Shown here: in pieces, positions 22,752 through 33,563 of the stretch
How positions within the stretch are numbered: the first letter of the stretch is position 1
How the letters are laid out: each line of letters opens with the position of its first letter
NCBI GenBank assembly: GCA_003667245.1
Contig: RCNN01000201.1
Location: 1 to 43,082 of the forward strand
DNA: 43,082 bases
Direction of reading: 5' to 3'
Source of the DNA: Heterostelium multicystogenum
Lineage: Eukaryota > Evosea > Eumycetozoa > Acytosteliales > Acytosteliaceae
Position numbers and translations under genes: made by a program
The notes under the pieces: generated by a model
What the model was told of the DNA's origin: nothing
The model's input: the letters and a program-made list of their open reading frames with translations, nothing else
Database searches by the model: none

Positions 22752-23600
22752 TTCTATATATCTATCTATCTATCTATCTTTCTTATCTATATTTATCTTT
22801 CTTTCTATTCTTATCTTATCTTTCTTGATCAATAGAAGTGGAGAAGCTAAATCTAAAGCTATTGATTGATCAGTTGCTTTGACTTTGATGGATGTCAGTC
22901 AGTGAAGTATGGGTGATTGGTTGATTGATCAATCAGCAACAGCAGCAGCAATCAGTATGATAATCTATGGACATCAACAATTTACAAAGAAAAACGAAGA
23001 AACACACACCACACAGGAATGATCTGAAAAAAAATTAAAAAAAAAATGAAATAAAAAACAATTTCAATTGAATTTATTTTTTTTTCCTTTCAGTCCATGA
23101 ATCAATTAATAAAAAGACAGAATTTAAACAACAACAACAACAACATCAGCATTCATTAATTCATCATATAACATATATATTACTTTGTATATATTCTAAC
23201 CCCACCCACTCCTAATACATACATACATATTATTATTACTTGAGCATAAGCTAGATATCATTTTAATTTCCATATATATTTTGTAAATAATTATTATTTA
23301 TTCATAAAGAAGAAGATAGATATTCAATAAGATTACACTCGATAAATAGTTAGATAGATATATAGATAGATAGATAAAAAGATACTTTAACAGTTTATTT
23401 AGATATTATTAGTATTACTGTTAAATACTTAAATAGTACACATATTAATCATTCATATTAATTATAAATATAATCAATAAGAAATAACATATACATAACA
23501 CTTCACAATCACATCCCATTTACTAGAGATATTTAAGATATAATTAAAAAAGAATAACAATAGTTTTAGATAATAATATATAAATAAGTATAATAATACA
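22752..23600. promoter_or_regulatory. divergent intergenic region, bL25m-like / TPR-like
   Basis: This 0.85 kb spacer sits between genes pointing away from each other. It has a TATC microsatellite at 22758-22779, A/T homopolymers near 23028-23084 and a TAGA run near 23351-23377. No defined factor site. Confidence 0.5.
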
Positions 23601-25166
23601 ATGTATCAAATCAGTAATTTGATTAAATATAATAAAAGATTGAGTAGTCGTGGAGTACTTGCTTCTATTTCTACTACTAAGTTGCCAAGTGATAGATGCA
23701 ACTATTCGACAACTAATAATGTTTCAACTGCAACTGTAAATAAGAGAATTAGACAATCACACCACCACAACATCAATTCAAAAACAATCTCCGATCAACT
23801 TAGCAAATCCCTTACAAAGAATGAAGATTTCAATATCAAGCAGGTGATGCTAACTTCACTTGATTCGGTCAATCAAGGCAAGTTCTTCCTCGAAAGAGGT
23901 GACTTTGCACAAGGTGAAAAGTTAATATTAGATGGATTTAAAAAATTGAACAAGTAAGATTTGAACGACCAATCGCTCCAATCCATTGCAAACACTTCTA
24001 CTAACATGATTCTTTACTCTGTTTAGTGACGTTGATTTTTCGTCATCTTTATTTGCAGTCCCAACACACGCACTTGGATTGGCATCGATTATCAAAGGAA
24101 ACTTTGCAGGTGGTACTACTTTATTTAATTTAGCTATCGATAGATGTAAAAATGTAGATGATTTTGTATATAAGGTAATTCATAACGTATACTATCAGAC
24201 GTCTCAACAAGCATCAGCTAACAGAATCAATGATTTTAGAAAATTGTTTTGCCAGCTGCACTCAATGATCTAGGTTTATCGCTTATTAGACAGAAAAAAT
24301 CAGCCGATGCATATGAAGCTCTGCAAAATGCTGAGCGTATGTCTACAATTGTAGATTTGTATGTTGCAACACAATTCATGATAGATTCTATGAATTTAAA
24401 CCAACAACCTATTAACTCTTATCCTTCACCATTTAGAACTCTCAATTCAGCGATTTTAACTAATTTTGGAGAATATCACAAGAGTCGAAAAGATTATTCA
24501 CAAGCCAGCTTTTTTCATGGCAAAGCTCATTACCAACTAATGGAGCTGCGACAAGAGAATACTATAGATTTGGTGAGATGCTTGGCAAATAGAGCACAGG
24601 TTTTGAGATTGGATGGCGATATTAAATCAGGTCGATTACTGTTGTCTGAAGCTATTGAAACACTTCGTAAGCTCGACAAAACTGAAAAGATGCCAAGCTA
24701 TCTCGATTGGGCAAAGATATTAGTAGAGTGGTGGACATTTCTATTATGCAGGTGAGTTTATAGCCTGAATCAATCAGTAACAACACCGGTTGTTAATATT
24801 AACATTATCATTATCTATTTAACAGCAAATTCAATTGAAAAAGCTCGAAATACATTGAAGAACGCTAAAGATTTATTTGACGTAATTAAGATTTCCAATT
24901 CACCAGATGCAGTGATCAACTCTTTGAATCTAGCTATTATAGAAAAGAAACATCCATCAGAAAACAAATCGGACGACATAGTTAAATCACTAGTTCAAGC
25001 AGTGGAGTCTCACTACCACAATTTAACTGAACAGCAATTCTTTGTTGGCACAGGAACAAACAATCTTGTTAAGAATCTCCTAGACAAAAAGTTAACAGCC
25101 AAAAGTCCAGAAGTCACCAACATGAATTTGATTACACCACTTCACTTCCCACTCTCAAGAATATAA
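23601..25166 (+). CDS. TPR-like helical-repeat protein, probably mitochondrial, four exons
   Basis: Exons: 23601-23953, 24027-24174, 24240-24751 and 24826-25166. The N terminus (MYQISNLIKYNKRLSSRGVL, few acidic residues) resembles a mitochondrial presequence. The body is all-helical with TPR-like patterns: VNQGKFFLERGDFAQGEKLI, LNDLGLSLIRQKKSADAYEA, FGEYHKSRKDYSQASFFHGK, CLANRAQVLRLDGDIKSGRL. Exons 1-3 join in frame. Exon 3 runs into exon 4 (SIEKARNTLKNAKDLFD) only if one base is removed near 24725-24730, where SGGHFYYAANSIEKA then makes a normal repeat; as read the segment becomes WWTFLLC. About 450 residues after that. No specific orthologue is recognised; a scaffold or assembly role is the usual one for such repeats. 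Confidence 0.65.
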
Positions 25167-25532
25167 GAATATACTAATAATAATAATAATATAATAATAA
25201 TAATAATAATAACATGACACTATTATTATTACAATAACAATTCAAATTTATTCTTCAATAATTATGATAAATAATGTAACCACTAGTACATACATGTAGA
25301 TACAACACAAATTAATTAGGGTTTCTGATAAAGGAATTGCTTTTATTTTTATCTCAATGATGTTGCTGGTGTTGAAATTGGTCTGACTTTGCAACCTTGT
25401 TTTAGCTCATGGTGTAGTGCTATTTATTGTAGTAAAGTGTAATAATAATAATGATGTTTGTTTTTATATCTATGAGTATTAAATATTGGTTTTATATTTT
25501 ATCTTCATATTTCAAAAATTAGTACCTACACA
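25167..25532. other. intergenic, nothing recognised
   Basis: AT-rich spacer with ATA/ATT runs (25174-25215) after the TPR-like gene and before the GMC oxidoreductase. No feature beyond simple repeats. Confidence 0.4.
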
Positions 25533-27335
25533 ATGAAGATATATTATATAGTTTTATTGATAGCTATAACTCTAACTATTTGCTATTCAACAAGTGTGGA
25601 GGATTTCTATCGTAATGTGAAAATCAGTCAACGTTTGAACTATGATTATGTAATTGTTGGTGCTGGATCTGCTGGAAGTGTTGTTGCTAATAAACTATCT
25701 GAATCTCCCTGGAATTCAGTTTTATTAGTAGAAGAAGGTATGGAGATAATGAATAATATTAATTAAGGTGTTGATGGACAAAGTACTAATTTATTTATCA
25801 TGCTAGGTGGATATTCTAATGCTGTTTACAAGGTTCTTGATAACATGGCCTATGGTACAAAGTTTGTTTTATTCCCTGATTGGGAGTATACCAAATATTT
25901 CAACAATGCCAAGTATAATTCAACTGGAAATAGATATATTAGGTCACTTAGAGGAAAAGTAGTTGGAGGTTGTAATTCTATTAATGGTATGGTCGCCTCT
26001 GTTGGAAATGCCTATGACTATGACCAATGGGGAGACATTACTGGTGAGGATGACTGGAGATGGAATAAAACTATATACCCTAAGCATATCCCTGATCTCT
26101 TGAAGCACTTCCCACTTAGAGTAAACCAAGAGAGTGAACATTTCAACAAAGAATTAAAGCAAGCAATTTTAGAAAATGGATTTGAACTCAACCATGACCC
26201 TCTGGGCGGATCATCGTACGGATTCTTCCCAACTATCTCAACTCAGAGAAGAGATGAAGATGGTCTCTATCATCGCGTTACATCATTCACTCAGTATGTA
26301 GACTCAATTAGCAGAGTTAGAGAGAATCTTTCGGTCGTAGTTTTACACAAGGCTATGAAGATAGACTTTGATACTTCAACCAATCCTGTAAGGGCAAAAG
26401 GAATCTATCTGAAAGATGTAACATCCAATGAGTACGTTTATGTAGAAATCAACAAGGAGTTGGTGCTTTCTGCTGGTGCATATGACAGCCCATTGCTTCT
26501 GCAATTCAGTGGTGTCGGTGACCCTAAACATCTATCAAAGTTTGGAATCAAAACAATCATCGAATCTCCATTTGTCGGTAAACATTTAGTAGATCACCTT
26601 TCATTGGTAGTTCTGACAAAATCAATTAAATCAAGGGTGAGTGATAGAGTGATACTCCCAGACTCTGCGCCAGAGAATGGATACCGTATTTTTGGTCCAA
26701 AGAGTGAAGATAAGAAGATTAAATGGATAAATAGCATTGGCTTTGCCAACATTGAGATTACTCCAAGATTCCTTTGCTCTATTGAGATGGTTGCACCAAC
26801 TTCATCCGGATACATTGAAATAGAAAATCTTCGAGAAAATGGAGAATCCTACGAGAAACCACTGTTGCGAGTTGATCATCTAAGCGACCCAGTTGAAATG
26901 GACTATGCTCTATCGGCACTAGACTCATGCAGAGATGTAGAGAGAGAGCTAATTAAAATGGGAATAGTTAACCAGCATGGAGTTGTGTTTGGTTCCATCG
27001 ATCTCAGTGAGACCAACATCACTGCCATAAAAGAGTCTATAAGAAATTCCATTGTAACTGCCTACCATCCACATGGTACACTGAGAATGGGACCTGAAGA
27101 TGATATTTCCTATCCAGTTACAGGAAAGCTCAAATTGAAAGGATCAGCCAACATCCGGGTTGTCGATGCCTCTGCCATTCCGATCTCACCATCAGGAAAC
27201 ACCAACTTACCAAGCATGTTAGTTGCACTCCAAGGTTCAAAATTCATCATCGAGGAAGATATCAACAAGAATCTTCCTGAAATGTTTTCCAACTTTGAAG
27301 TTCCTGATAAAAAAACAATATCAACCAATAAATAA
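25533..27335 (+). CDS. secreted GMC-family FAD oxidoreductase, two exons, intact
   Basis: Exons 25533-25737 and 25807-27335 join in frame at a Gly codon to give 577 residues. Residues 1-20 are a signal peptide ([20 protein letters not shown]). FAD-binding Rossmann motif [20 protein letters not shown] (39-58) and LLVEEGG follow. [10 protein letters not shown] is the GMC signature 1 region, [20 protein letters not shown] is signature 2, and the C-terminal [11 protein letters not shown] holds the catalytic His, with [20 protein letters not shown] carrying the second active-site position as Asn. The family oxidises alcohols (choline, glucose, cholesterol, aryl alcohols); the substrate here cannot be told. 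Predicted in the secretory pathway or extracellular. It is one of the few multi-exon genes in this window without any frame problem. Confidence 0.9.
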
Positions 27336-27931
27336 TATATAATAAGTGCTAAAACATCAATTCAATAAATGAAAAGCAAATGATGAACATGAATTTACTA
27401 ATTTGGGAGTCTGTTGATTACATTATTTACAAATTCAAAAAAAAAGTAGTCTAGACTAGCATGGAAATAGATACTTTCTATTTAGATTAGAATAAAAATT
27501 TATCATTTAAATAAAATTATATCTTCATTGATGATCATTGCACCACCCATTAATCGCATCACATTGAAAAAAAAGTAATCGAAATTTCCAGTTCTGCATA
27601 AATATCTTCGGCATTTTAAAAGTTTCTTAAAACACTACCCTACATGGGAAAACCCCAGTGTAAAAACATTGTGTATTCATAGATGTGGGTATGTGAGTAT
27701 TAGTGATTAGTGTATAACCCGATTTTGATTAATCATGTTTTGAAAACAAAAAATCAAGAAAACTTTTAAAATTTTAAAAAATATTATTATTAAATTATAT
27801 TCCCAAATATAATTAGTTTGGAGAAAAGTCATTCATAATTCTAAATTACTACATTGTTGTTATATATATATATATATATATCTTAGAATCTAAGGTTATA
27901 TATTGTAATATAATAGAGTATATATTGGACA
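27336..27931. other. intergenic with (TA)n near 27861-27881
   Basis: AT-rich spacer between the GMC oxidoreductase and the GH5 gene. A TA microsatellite at 27861-27881 lies 50 bases upstream of the GH5 ATG. Bases 27590-27740 are less simple in composition but show no recognisable gene. Confidence 0.45.
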
Positions 27932-29777
27932 ATGAGAATTGCATATTCATTGTTTGCTTTTAGCTTATGCTTGTGCTTGTTTGCCGCGGTAAACAATGCT
28001 TTCATTAGTGTAGATACACAGACTCAACAGCTGGTGGATGAGTATGGACGTGTCCGTGTCTTCCATGGTGTCAATGTTGTCTACAAGATTTTCCCATGGC
28101 ATCCATTGACCGACAAATTCGACCCACAAAACTCACTGGTACAGGAGGATATCGATAATATGGTGGCTTGGGGTTTCAATGCCGTTCGTTTCGGAGCTAT
28201 GTGGCCAGGTGTCGAGCCTGAGAGAGGTGTATTCAACCAAACCTATCTAGATGTTATCTACAATATGGTCAACCAACTGGGTAATGCCGGTATCTATACA
28301 ATCATTGGTATGTATCTCCTATTCCTCTTCCTATGTTTTCTCCGACGATGGGATTCGGCTAACATTTGAAATTTTAGATTTCCATCAAGATATTATCAAC
28401 AGAAGATTCTGTGGTGAAGGTATCCCAGATTGGGCTGTAGTATTGCCAGAGAGCACATTGCCATTCCCAGAACCAGCTGTCTTACACAAATATCCAGTTG
28501 ACAACACAACCTTATATCCAGATTTGGACTTATGTTTAGATGTAAATATTCTTTACCACTTATTATCTGATACATTTTATCTCTAATCTTGATTTAATCA
28601 TAAACAGAAAGCATTTGCTACCTATTATTTCTCTGATGCTGTTGGTGCTGCTTTCCAAAGCTTATACGACAACGCCGAAGGTATTCAAGACGAGTATGTA
28701 GAGCAACCAAAACTACATAATTCGATTTTCTAATCAAATTATTTTAGATTCCTACAATATTGGCAACAATTAGCCAGAACTTTCCAAAATGTTTCAACTG
28801 TTTTGGGTTATGAAATTATTAACGAACCAGTAAGATACTAATCCCCAAAGCTTATCTTCGATATATTAATATGATTTTCCATTATTCCAGTGGGGTGGTA
28901 ACATTTACAAGTACCCAGAATTATTAGTTGATTTGGGACATGCCGATAAAGTAAATTTAATGCCTTTGTACCAAAATGTAAATGAAGCTATCAGAGAAAT
29001 CGATCAGAAGCATGCTATCTTCTTTGAAAAGAGTTTGGTTGATCTCTATGACTCCAAGTTCCCAGCTGGTACTCCAGGTGGAATCGAATACAACGATCGT
29101 CAGATCCTCAGTTATCACATTTACTGCGGTAACATCGGTGGTGACCCAAGACATGTTGGTATCTGCGATGGTGAGAACCGTGTATTCCTCGATGGTGCTA
29201 TGACTGACTTGAAGAGAACTGGTGGTGGTGGTTTCATGACTGAGTTTGGTGCTGTCTCCAACACTTCCCATGCCATGGAAACAATCACCTATATGATGAA
29301 CGAAGCCGACAGCTACTTCCAATCATGGTGCTACTGGCAATACAAGTTCTATAATGATCTCACTACCTCTGGTCCAACTGAGTCACTCTGGCTCGCTGAC
29401 GGAACTTTGGACGTAGTCAAGGTCAAGACATTGTCCAGAACCTACGCACAAGCTATTGCCGGTTCACCACAAAAGATGACTTTCGATATCGAAACCGGAT
29501 CATTTACTTTTAGTTATCAAATTAACACTGTAAGTATTTAATACCAAGAGTGGATAATAATATGATTCATATATACTAATTAAATTCATTTCAGTCAATC
29601 ACCGAACCAACTATTATTTATTTGAACGAGGCTATGCATTATCCAAACGGATACACTGCCACTATTACTACAGGAAGTGCCCAAATTACAACACCATCGA
29701 CAAACACAATCTATTTGACCGCAACTTCATCAACCACAAATGGACAATTAATTACAATTGAAATCCTTGCCAAATAA
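27932..29777 (+). CDS. GH5 endoglycoceramidase-like secreted glycosidase, six exons, intact
   Basis: Exons: 27932-28307, 28378-28541, 28608-28693, 28748-28829, 28891-29529 and 29595-29777, all GT-AG, 509 residues in frame. Signal peptide MRIAYSLFAFSLCLCLFAAV. Motifs in order: RVFHGVNVVYK, WGFNAVRFGAMWPGVEPERG, IYTIIDFHQD, GYEIINEPWGG (acid/base Glu in NEP), LSYHIYCG, FMTEFGA (nucleophile Glu) and WCYWQYK, the pattern of the endoglycoceramidase branch of GH5. The last ~90 residues form a small beta-sandwich usual in this branch. Predicted to release the glycan from glucosylceramide-type glycolipids, acting in lysosome-like compartments or outside the cell; substrate is inferred from the branch only. 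Confidence 0.9.
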
Positions 29778-30619
29778 AATAAATCTTGTTTAAAATATTA
29801 ATACCAATAATGATCACTTTTCTATCTAAATTTGATCTGACAATTTTAATCCAAAAAAATCAAAAATTAAAAAAAAACTCTTTTTGTTTGAGAATGATTT
29901 TTGATGGTTTTATCAATTCTCTAAATCATTAAGCATTATTTTTTAATATATATACACTATATAATTTATCAGATATTGAAAATAAATAGAATAATGTCAG
30001 GTAAAGATCTTTATATGTCTTCACAACGTCAATACATACACCTATTCTGTCATAAACTATCTATCAATCACATTCAAAGTCGATGTTATTATGTACATTG
30101 AGCCATATTTGATTGGCAACCTTATTTGTCTATCGGTCTAAACATAGTTAGTTTATGGATAGAGATAAATATTAGATAAAAGATCATTAGATAGGAAAAA
30201 TAGGACAGATATTTAGAATTGCAATATTAATATTTAAATTGACAAGCACTGATCCACTCTTACCACGCGCCTATATTTATCAAACAACAAAAAGCATTTT
30301 ATATAGTTATGTAATATCTATATATGTATGCTTGGTATAAGTTTGGTATTACAATTACAACACTACCACACTCTCAAATATATCATATTTTTGCATGTTG
30401 TTAAAATCATGTGTATTTAGGTTATTGTTATTTTTGTAGAATTACTCTTTTAGTTATTGTATGTAGTTGATGTCGTTGTTATTGTTATTGTTAATAGTTT
30501 TATAGTTCTTTATACCAATTAAATACATTAAACATCATCATCAGCATAGCATCATTCATTAGCAAGATTTAAATTATATATTATTAAAGTAGTAGTATTA
30601 ACATCGCTATTGAAAACCA
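29778..30619. other. intergenic, nothing recognised
   Basis: AT-rich spacer of 0.84 kb between the GH5 gene and PPP4R1. An ATGTCAGGTAAAG at about 29995 looks like a short first exon with a donor, but no following coding exon is found. Confidence 0.45.
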
Positions 30620-33243
30620 ATGTTAAATTATATTCCCACACTTATCAAAGATTATATAGGTTATTCTGACGATGGAGGAAACTCTGATAGTTATGGATTA
30701 AATGAAAGTATGTGTTGTTTGTTATTCAACCAATAGCTATAAATAGATTTGAAAAGAAATATATTAACACACACTTGCTACTTCTCTGCTACCACTGCTG
30801 TTGCTGCTACTTTTATGAATGTTTTAGATGAAGGTGAAGAGTTTGATATCGATGATTCATTGCCAATACTTGCAAAGATCCAAAAGTATATAAAGAGCGA
30901 GGTGGTTTTGCACCGTCTCTATGTGGTCAGAGAGTTTTCCGAGCTCTTGAAGGCTGAGACCTTCAAGGTTTTGGATGACAATCTGTTGCCGATCGTGGAG
31001 TATGTAGTGTTGGATCAGGAGCCAGTGATCCGACAGGCCTTGGTCGAGCAGATCCCGATGATCGCCGATGTGTTTATCGCCGAAGGTGGAGACGATGGTT
31101 ATGCCAAGTTGCTCAGCGTACTCCTTCCCATTGTTGCACAGCTGACCACCGATCGTAACCCTCAGGTCAGAATGTCGGCAATTGAATCACTCCAGGAGAT
31201 GGCAAAACTGATCAAACACCACGATCTAGAGTTGCATTTGATCCCATTTGTCAGAAGTCTCGTCAATGATTCCACTGAAGAAGAGCATCGTGTTCAAGCT
31301 GCAAATGTAAAGCTCAATCAGCATAACATAAAATAACCTCGAAACACCACAACTAACCTTTCATTGATCAACATTAGTTATGCCACAATTTAGCACCAAT
31401 TTTAGGTACACAGTTGACTCAACAGATATTCTTGCCATTTGTATCAAAGTTGTCGTGTGATCCATCATTCAGAGTTAGAAAAGCAATTGCTGGCAATCTT
31501 GGTAATATTTGCCAAACCATCGGTGTTGAAGCGACCACTGAGCATATTGTATGTGTCCAGCCAAAAGGTCAACAATTGAAGCATTACAACTAACATTATT
31601 TATGATCGATGTCATGTAGCTACCAATATTCGTAGAGTTGTCAAAGGATGAAATTTGGTCAGTTAGAAAGGGTTGTGCTGAAGTTTTGGTATCTGTTTCA
31701 CAAAATGTATCGCCCATTGAGAGATATTCAAAGTTAATTCAAGTGTTTGAGCAATTTGTTGTTGAAGATGTATGTTTTGATTGACCGTGGCTTGATGAAT
31801 AGTTAGGACAGCTATATTGACATATATATATATTTATTGATTTTAGCCATCTAGATGGGTAAATGGAACAGCATTCCAAAATTTAGGACCATTCATTGCT
31901 ACATTTGATGGTTCACAAGTTTACACCAAGATTATTAAGATATTTTACAGAAATGATCTTGCCCGCTAGTATTAGATTCCCAGATAGTGATTTGGTCACT
32001 CACTGTGCATTCAATTTCCCAGCTGTCTTATATACCGTTGGCAGCTCACGTTGGTCAGAGTTATCCGAGACCTATTTCAGTTTAGTTAACGACACAAATG
32101 TAAATAATTTAGCTTTTAAAGATACTGTGGCACACACTAACTTTTTCACAGTGGAAGGTCAGAAGATCATTGTCACATTCACTCCATGAAATAGCTAAAA
32201 TACTTGGTCCAGCAGAAACTAAGCGATCACTATTATCAACATTCAATTTATTCCTTCAAGATTTGGAAGAGGTCAAAGTTGGAGTTATCAGACATTTTGC
32301 AGAGTTTTTAGAATCTATTGAGCCATCTCTTAGGGATGAATATATCAATACACTCAACCAATTCATTTTAGATCCAAACAAGTGGAGATTTAGAAAATTA
32401 ATTTCAAAGTAACTATGGTTATTAATATTTGAAATGTCCAAAAGAAATTAACATTTCTATCCTCACTCCTTAGACAACTAGGAAAGATTTGTGAATTGTT
32501 CAGTCTCAAGACTATTCTTACTCATATTACACCAATTATTATCAGTCTTTTAACTGATTCAGTTAGCAAAGTAAGAAACTATGCTGCCAGTGGTGTAGGT
32601 AGTTTAATTACCAAGATTCAGAATCAACTAAATGATGGAACAACCAACAACAATGAAAACAATGTAAATGCTGACGATATTTCAAAAATGTCAGATGAAA
32701 TCTTGGAAAAGTTGAAATCTTTTGCCACTGACGAAACCTATACTGCAAGACAAATGTATGCCATTAGTGAAGTCCATTCAAATTCATTTACTAATTAACT
32801 TTTATTTTTGCAGATATACAAGAATGTGTTATTACTTAGTTGATCAAATTGATTTACATTATTTCGAAGCACATTTTCTACCTCTATTGCTCAAGCTAGC
32901 AGATGATTCAGTTCCAAATGTTCGTTTAGTAACTGCTGAGGTATTGGCCACAAAGATTGCCACCAAACAGCAATTCGCCAATAATGCACAAATACTTGAT
33001 ATCCTACATAAATTACAAAAAGATAAAGATATAGATGTAGTTTACTTTAGTTCTATATTAGACAACAATAACAATAGCAGCAACAACAATAATAGTAGCA
33101 GCGACAACAACATTAATAATAGTAGTAGTTTAGGTCCTAGTAATGAAAATAATAATGATGAGAATAGTGAAAATAACCCTAGTGTCAACGATACATCGGA
33201 TAATAACAATAGTGATAACTCTTCAACTGAGAATGTATTATAA
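30620..33243 (+). CDS. ppp4r1: protein phosphatase 4 regulatory subunit 1 (PPP4R1), HEAT repeats, eight exons
   Basis: Scaffold subunit that directs PP4 catalytic subunit. Exons: 30620-30707, 30828-31306, 31378-31548, 31620-31769, 31847-32099, 32152-32408, 32474-32755 and 32814-33243. The chain begins with a short acidic leader, then LPILAKIQKYIKSEVVLHRL and successive HEAT repeats (LPIVEYVVLDQEPVIRQALV, LLPIVAQLTTDRNPQVRMSA, LPFVSKLSCDPSFRVRKAIA, WSVRKGCAEVLVSVS, WKVRRSLSHSLHEIAKILG, VRNYAASGVGSLI, LKLADDSVPNVRLVTAEVL). The tail is Asn/Ser-rich low complexity. One extra T in TTT near 31920 (VTPRLLRYFTE as read KFTPR or VYTK) breaks exon 5; otherwise all joins are in phase. About 702 residues. 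PP2A-A is the alternative HEAT scaffold, but the low-complexity insert and repeat order fit PPP4R1 better. Confidence 0.82.
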
Positions 33244-33406
33244 TCTAATCACAACAAGTTCCACTAAATTATAAAGATAGACCTTGTCGACCAAGGCAAA
33301 AGTAAAAATAAATGTTCTATGAGAATACTCAAACAGCAACTTATACTCGATTTGTTTATTGGTCCTTAGATCAACCACACGATCCACCTTAATCTCCTTG
33401 CACCCA
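33238..33406 (-). pseudogene. possible chromodomain-like remnant
   Basis: On the minus strand between two genes, an ATG at 33406 opens 55 residues reading CKEIKVDRVVDLRTNKQIEY and HRTFIFTFALVDKVYLYNL. The first block resembles the start of a chromodomain (VxxIVDxRxxxxxxxYxVxW) as found at the end of some Ty3-like retroelement polyproteins. There is no surrounding element, and the aromatic-cage residues are not clear. The end overlaps the PPP4R1 stop by six bases. Weakly supported. Confidence 0.2.
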
Positions 33407-33563
33407 TACTATTGCCTGTTGGATTGATAAATACAGAATGAACTGGGGACATAGAAAATTATCAGTTCAGTTGTGTCAATTGTGGAGAGTGGGAAACCTA
33501 TTTACTTAATCAAAATCTATTTAAACACTTAAAACACCCGCTTAATCAGTCACACTGACATAA

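Noticed and set aside
29995..30130. Possible first exon ATGTCAG followed by GTAAAG
   Set aside because: No downstream coding exon could be found before PPP4R1.
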